Positions 60,249-64,000 of a DNA stretch of 64,000 bases are shown piece after piece. The first letter of the stretch is position 1, and each line of letters begins with the position of its first letter. The position numbers and the translations under genes were made by a program. A model generated the notes under the pieces. The model was given only the letters and a program-made list of their open reading frames with translations, did not search any database and was not told where the DNA came from. This DNA comes from Paracoccus sp. MA (GTDB lineage Bacteria > Pseudomonadota > Alphaproteobacteria > Rhodobacterales > Rhodobacteraceae): the NCBI RefSeq assembly GCF_020990385.1, contig NZ_CP087599.1, forward strand, positions 558,001 to 622,000, read 5' to 3'.

Positions 60249-60298
60249 CCGACTGCCTGCGCTGGGGTTTCCTTCGACCGTTCCCTGCCGGCCCTCTC

Positions 60299-60345
60299 GC
60301 AAGAATTTTCTGTCAGGTAAAAAAAATATCTTGCTAGGCAATCAA
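60299..60345 (+). promoter_or_regulatory. AT-rich operator candidate before mgsA
   Basis: TTTTCTGTCAGG followed by an A run and ATATCTTGCT, similar in order to the sequence near 59411-59430 before the regulator genes. Likely part of the mgsABC promoter. Confidence 0.4.
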
Positions 60346-60401
60346 TTTTGCTCTTAGCTGATCCGTGACGGCTTCAACGCCAAGCTGAACGGAGGTTGCT
60401 A

Positions 60402-61289
60402 ATGTGTGGCATCGTTGGCCTGTTCCTGAAAAAAGATGATCTGCGGCCCCAGCTCGGGGACCTGCTGACCGACATGCTGATTTCCATGACGGATCGCGGG
60501 CCTGACAGCGCGGGGATCGCGATCTACGGGGACGACGCGCAAGGTCTCAAGATGACGATCCAGTCCGATACGCCCGACGAGACTTTCGCGGGCCTCGAGG
60601 ACAGTCTGAAGGCGCTGCTGGGCGCGCCGGTGCAGGTGCGGGTGGTCGACACCCATGCGGTGCTGACGCTGCCCGAAGGCTCCGAGCCCGAGGTCCGGGC
60701 CTATATGGCCGAAAAGGGCATCCGCATCATGGGTGCCGGGCAGTCGATGGAGATCTTCAAGGAGGTTGGGCTGCCCAAGGACGTGGCCGCGCGCTTCGGC
60801 ATCCGGCAGATGGGCGGCAGCCACGGCATCGGCCATACCCGCATGGCGACGGAAAGCGCCGTGACCACGCTGGGCGCGCATCCGTTCTCGACCGACGGCG
60901 ATCAGTGCCTGGTGCATAACGGCTCGCTCTCGAACCACAACCGGGTGCGGCGCGAACTGGCCCGCAAGGGTTTCGTGCCGCAGACCCAGAACGATACCGA
61001 GGTCGCCGCCTGCTACATCTCGTCCCGGCTGGCCGAAGGCGCCAATCTGGGCGAGGCGCTGGAAGGCACGCTGGACGATCTGGACGGGTTCTTCACCTTC
61101 GTGGTCGGCACCAGGAACGGCTTCGGCGTGGTGCGCGATCCCATCGCCTGCAAGCCCGCGGTGATGGCCGAGACCGACAGCTATGTCGCCTTCGGCTCGG
61201 AATACCGGGCCTTCGCGAACCTGCCGGGCATCGAGGATGCCCGCATCTGGGAACCGGAACCCGCCACCGTGTATTTCTGGGAGCGCTGA
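60402..61289 (+). CDS. mgsA: N-methylglutamate synthase subunit A (class-II glutamine amidotransferase)
   Basis: A 295-aa Ntn-type GATase. The start ATG at 60402 gives MCGIVGLF, so after Met removal Cys2 is the nucleophile; an earlier TTG/ATG would add two residues and remove this. It contains GGSHGIGHTRMATESAV, HPFSTDGDQCLVHNGSLSNH and FFTFVVGTRNGFGVVRDP. It matches MgsA/GlxB-type proteins, which in this complex help move the methylamine nitrogen rather than ammonia. Followed by mgsB after one base. Confidence 0.9.
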   Translation: MCGIVGLFLKKDDLRPQLGDLLTDMLISMTDRGPDSAGIAIYGDDAQGLKMTIQSDTPDETFAGLEDSLKALLGAPVQVRVVDTHAVLTLPEGSEPEVRAYMAEKGIRIMGAGQSMEIFKEVGLPKDVAARFGIRQMGGSHGIGHTRMATESAVTTLGAHPFSTDGDQCLVHNGSLSNHNRVRRELARKGFVPQTQNDTEVAACYISSRLAEGANLGEALEGTLDDLDGFFTFVVGTRNGFGVVRDPIACKPAVMAETDSYVAFGSEYRAFANLPGIEDARIWEPEPATVYFWER

Positions 61290-61290
61290 C

Positions 61291-62016
61291 ATGACCACCA
61301 TGGCCAATACGCAGATCCGCGAAGACCTTGACATCGGCGTGCAGCCCCGGACCATCGACATGGCCTGGACCGAGCTGCGCGATCTCAACAGCACGCTTCA
61401 GGCGCAGACCGGCGGCGAATGGGTGATCGAGAACCCGCGCGGCGCGCATGCGCTGGCGGTCGGGTTGCAGGCGCCGCTGGAGGTCACGATCAAGGGTTCC
61501 ACCGGTTATTACTGCGCCGGCATGAACAAGGAGGCGCGGGTGCATGTGACCGGCTCGGTCGGGCCGGGGGTCGCCGAGAACATGATCTCGGGCAGCGTCA
61601 CCGTCGAGGGCGATGCCAGCCAATATGCCGGCGCTACCGGCCATGGCGGGCTTCTGGTCATCAAGGGCAATGCCAGCTCGCGCTGCGGCATCTCGATGAA
61701 GGGCATCGACATCGTCGTGCACGGCAATATCGGCCACATGTCGGCCTTCATGGCGCAGTCGGGCAATCTGGTGGTGCTGGGCGATGCGGGCGACGCGCTT
61801 GGCGACAGCCTTTACGAGGCGCGGCTGTTCGTGCGCGGCAAGGTCAAGTCGCTGGGCGCGGATTGCATCGAGAAGGAGATGCGCCCCGAGCATCTGGAAA
61901 TCCTGGCCGACCTGCTGAAGCGCGCCGGGGCGGATGCCGACCCGTCCGAGTTCCGCCGCTACGGCTCGGCCCGCAAGCTCTACAATTTCCACGTCGATCA
62001 CGCCGGCGATTACTGA
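61291..62016 (+). CDS. mgsB: N-methylglutamate synthase subunit B (GXGXG domain)
   Basis: A 241-aa protein with the repeated Gly-rich beta-helix of glutamate-synthase C-terminal domains (VKSLGADC, GGLLVIKGNASSRCGISMKG, LVVLGDAGDALGDSLYEARL). It is the structural subunit between the amidotransferase and the FMN subunit in the MgsABC complex. The start MTTMANTQ at 61291 is one base after the mgsA stop; RBS lies in the mgsA end. Confidence 0.9.
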   Translation: MTTMANTQIREDLDIGVQPRTIDMAWTELRDLNSTLQAQTGGEWVIENPRGAHALAVGLQAPLEVTIKGSTGYYCAGMNKEARVHVTGSVGPGVAENMISGSVTVEGDASQYAGATGHGGLLVIKGNASSRCGISMKGIDIVVHGNIGHMSAFMAQSGNLVVLGDAGDALGDSLYEARLFVRGKVKSLGADCIEKEMRPEHLEILADLLKRAGADADPSEFRRYGSARKLYNFHVDHAGDY

Positions 62017-62026
62017 GGATCATACG

Positions 62027-63352
62027 ATGGACCAAACCCCTCGCACCCTGCCGCGCCAGAGCTGGACCTTCTCGAACGAGATCAATTCCGAGATCCGCCG
62101 CGCCGCCGCCACCGGCATCTATGACATCCGCGGTGGCGGGGCCAAGCGCCGCGTGCCGCATTTCGACGACCTGCTGTTTCTGGGCGCCTCGATCAGCCGC
62201 TATCCGCTGGAGGGCTATCGCGAGAAATGCGACACCTCGGTCGTGCTGGGCACGCGCTTCGCCAAGAAGCCGATCGAGCTGAAGATCCCGATCACGATCG
62301 CGGGGATGTCCTTCGGCGCGCTTTCGGCCCATGCGAAAGAGGCGCTGGGTCGCGGCGCGACCATGGCGGGCACCTCGACCACCACCGGCGACGGCGGCAT
62401 GACCAACGAGGAACGCGGCCATTCCGAAAAGCTGGTCTATCAGTATCTGCCCTCGCGCTACGGCATGAACCCGGACGACCTGCGCCGTGCCGACGCGATC
62501 GAGGTCGTGGTCGGGCAGGGCGCCAAGCCCGGCGGCGGCGGCATGCTGCTGGGCCAGAAGATCACCGAGCGGGTTGCGAAGATGCGCAACCTGCCGATGG
62601 GCATCGACCAGCGTTCGGCCTGCCGCCATCCCGACTGGACCGGCCCCGACGATCTGGAGATCAAGATCCTGGAGCTGCGCGAGATCACCGGCTGGGAAAA
62701 GCCGATCTACATCAAGATCGGCGGCGCGCGGCCCTATTACGACACCGCGCTGGCGGTGAAGGCGGGCGCCGACGTGGTGGTGCTGGACGGCATGCAGGGC
62801 GGCACCGCCGCGACGCAGGACGTGTTCATCGAGCATGTCGGCCAGCCGACGCTGGCCTGCATCCGCCCGGCCGTGAAGGCGCTGCAGGATTTGGGCATGC
62901 ATCGCAAGGTGCAGCTGATCGTCTCGGGCGGCATCCGCACCGGCGCGGACGTGGCCAAGGCGCTGGCGCTGGGGGCCGACGCGGTCGCCATCGGCACGGC
63001 GGCGCTGGTCGCGCTTGGCGACAACGATCCGCGCTGGGAAGAGGAATACCAGAAGCTCGGCACCACCGCTGGCGCCTATGACGACTGGCACGAGGGCCGC
63101 GACCCGGCCGGCATCACCACCCAGGACGCCGAGCTGATGACCCGGCTGAACCCGGTCGAGGCCGGCCGCCGCCTGCGCAACTATCTGGCGGTGATGACGC
63201 TGGAATGCCAGACCATCGCCCGCGCCTGCGGCAAGAGCCACGTCCACAACCTCGAACCCGAGGATCTTTGCGCCCTGACCGTGGAATCCGCCGCCATGGC
63301 GGGCGTCCCCCTGGCCGGCACGAGCTGGATCCCGGGACAGGCCGGTTACTGA
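62027..63352 (+). CDS. mgsC: N-methylglutamate synthase subunit C (FMN/FeS glutamate-synthase-like)
   Basis: A 441-aa (beta-alpha)8 FMN protein: PITIAGMSFGALSAHAKEAL, STTTGDGGMTNEER, QGAKPGGGGMLLGQKITERV, LDGMQGGTAATQDVF and SGGIRTGADVAKALALGADA (phosphate and FMN-binding). It forms N-methylglutamate from methylamine and 2-oxoglutarate/glutamate with MgsA and MgsB. ATG at 62027, 10 bp after mgsB. A hairpin (63366-63392) follows before gmaS. Confidence 0.92.
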   Translation: MDQTPRTLPRQSWTFSNEINSEIRRAAATGIYDIRGGGAKRRVPHFDDLLFLGASISRYPLEGYREKCDTSVVLGTRFAKKPIELKIPITIAGMSFGALSAHAKEALGRGATMAGTSTTTGDGGMTNEERGHSEKLVYQYLPSRYGMNPDDLRRADAIEVVVGQGAKPGGGGMLLGQKITERVAKMRNLPMGIDQRSACRHPDWTGPDDLEIKILELREITGWEKPIYIKIGGARPYYDTALAVKAGADVVVLDGMQGGTAATQDVFIEHVGQPTLACIRPAVKALQDLGMHRKVQLIVSGGIRTGADVAKALALGADAVAIGTAALVALGDNDPRWEEEYQKLGTTAGAYDDWHEGRDPAGITTQDAELMTRLNPVEAGRRLRNYLAVMTLECQTIARACGKSHVHNLEPEDLCALTVESAAMAGVPLAGTSWIPGQAGY

Positions 63353-63365
63353 CGACAGACAGCCA

Positions 63366-63392
63366 CGGGGCGGGACAAAGTATCCCGCCCCG
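63366..63392 (+). terminator. Hairpin between mgsC and gmaS
   Basis: CGGGGCGGGA-CAAAGTA-TCCCGCCCCG is a perfect 10-bp stem 14 bp past the mgsC stop, without a T run. It may adjust gmaS expression or stabilise the mgs mRNA. Confidence 0.55.
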
Positions 63393-63424
63393 GGTCGGAC
63401 ATCCTTCAACAGGGAGAATATCGA

Positions 63425-64000
63425 ATGACCGATATGGCCACCTTCGCCCGCGAGGCCGACATGGTCCAGAAACGGGAAAAGCCCCGGCACGGCGCCTCTG
63501 GCCCGCAGCAGAAGGCTGCCGAGCCGCTCGACCTGGCCGCCTATGCCCGCGACCGGGGCATCAAGCATTTCATGGTCTCCTTCACCGACCTGTTCGGCAG
63601 CCAGCGCGCCAAGCTGGTCCCGGCCGAGGGCATCGCCGAGATGCAGGCCGGCGGCGCGGGCTTTGCCGGTTTCGCGACCTGGCTGGACCTGACGCCGGCC
63701 CATCCCGACATGCTGGGCCTGCCCGACGCCTCATCCGTGATCCAGCTGCCCTGGAAAAAGGAGGTGGCCTGGGTCGCCTCGAACTGCGTGATGAGCGGCG
63801 GGGTCGATCTGGAGCAGGCGCCGCGCAACGTGCTGACCCGGCTGTGCCGGGAGGCCGCCGACATGGGCCTGACCGTCAAGACCGGGGTCGAGCCGGAATT
63901 CTTCCTGATGACGCCCGACGGGCTGGCCATCGGCGACCCGGCCGACACCGCCATGAAGCCCTGCTACGACCAGCAGGCGATGTTCCGCCGCCTGGACGTG
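63425..64000 (+). CDS. gmaS: Gamma-glutamylmethylamide synthetase (glutamine-synthetase family), 5' part
   Basis: The visible 192 codons run from MTDMATFAREAD to the window edge and carry GS-family N-terminal sequence (HFMVSFTDLFGSQRAKLVPA, CREAADMGLTVKTGVEPEFF), the latter with the first metal-binding glutamates of the GS active site. GmaS ligates methylamine to glutamate with ATP, giving gamma-glutamylmethylamide, the donor for MgsABC. Its place right after mgsC is the standard order. ATG at 63425 has GGGAGAATATCGA upstream. Confidence 0.9.
   Translation, partial: MTDMATFAREADMVQKREKPRHGASGPQQKAAEPLDLAAYARDRGIKHFMVSFTDLFGSQRAKLVPAEGIAEMQAGGAGFAGFATWLDLTPAHPDMLGLPDASSVIQLPWKKEVAWVASNCVMSGGVDLEQAPRNVLTRLCREAADMGLTVKTGVEPEFFLMTPDGLAIGDPADTAMKPCYDQQAMFRRLDV

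Noticed and set aside
1..64000. CRISPR arrays, tRNA or rRNA genes, prophage genes
   Set aside because: No repeat-spacer pattern, no tRNA-like cloverleaf with CCA end, and no phage structural motif were seen on either strand while reading; a covariance-model scan would be decisive.

Overview
The window is high-GC DNA with densely packed operons, many ATGA start/stop overlaps and Rhodobacteraceae-type gene content (a B12-riboswitch btu operon, aapJQMP, tmm-tdm-dmm-mgs-gmaS methylamine genes). It most likely comes from the alphaproteobacterial genus Paracoccus or a close relative. This is inferred from protein character, not from a database match. I see no rRNA, tRNA, CRISPR array or phage genes.

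Layout. 0-4.4 kb (minus): an osmoprotectant-type ABC importer (permease, ATPase with CBS domains, permease, binding protein) followed by a nitrilase-family amidohydrolase. 4.83-7.2 kb: an IS66-family element whose transposase gene carries a 1-bp deletion. 7.3-10.6 kb (minus): an APC permease packed with five small, mostly membrane proteins. 10.9-14.7 kb: a universal stress protein, an ATP-grasp protein with an apparent N-terminal frameshift, an alpha/beta hydrolase and a DedA protein. 14.9-20.4 kb (plus): a cobalamin riboswitch followed by btuB, an unrecognised 190-aa gene, and a BtuF/BtuC/BtuD-type importer.

20.6-39.2 kb (plus) is the most unusual part: a 15-gene catabolic block of unknown substrate. 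It has an aldehyde dehydrogenase, a GlcD-type FAD oxidase, a ThDP enzyme, HyuA/HyuB, an aminotransferase, an NAD-epimerase-like dehydrogenase, a DAO-type FAD oxidase, a LysR regulator, two SDRs and an AapJQMP-type amino-acid ABC importer. Three promoter regions carry the same 33-bp element, CAAN-N5-CTTGTCGAT-N11-CTTG, which I read as the operator of the internal LysR protein. The block is bracketed by two decayed fragments: the 3' end of an ETF-ubiquinone oxidoreductase gene (about 20.5-20.64 kb) and the 5' end of a TRAP-type DctP gene (39.23-39.42 kb). This suggests it arrived, or was reshuffled, as a unit.

39.7-44.6 kb (minus): a tripartite HlyD/RbbA-type ABC exporter. 45.4-47.5 kb: scoAB (3-oxoacid CoA-transferase) divergent from a PAS-LuxR regulator. 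47.7-64 kb: the methylated-amine region. A GntR regulator and a binding protein without a signal peptide lead into tmm (TMA to TMAO), tdm (TMAO to DMA plus formaldehyde), a truncated dmmD, dmmABC (DMA to MMA) and an Amt-type transporter. A cupin protein and a truncated hemoglobin lie on the opposite strand. An XRE-cupin regulator, mgsABC (N-methylglutamate synthase) and the start of gmaS follow. Together these genes would convert trimethylamine to methylamine and feed it into the gamma-glutamylmethylamide/N-methylglutamate pathway; gmaS runs off the end of the window.
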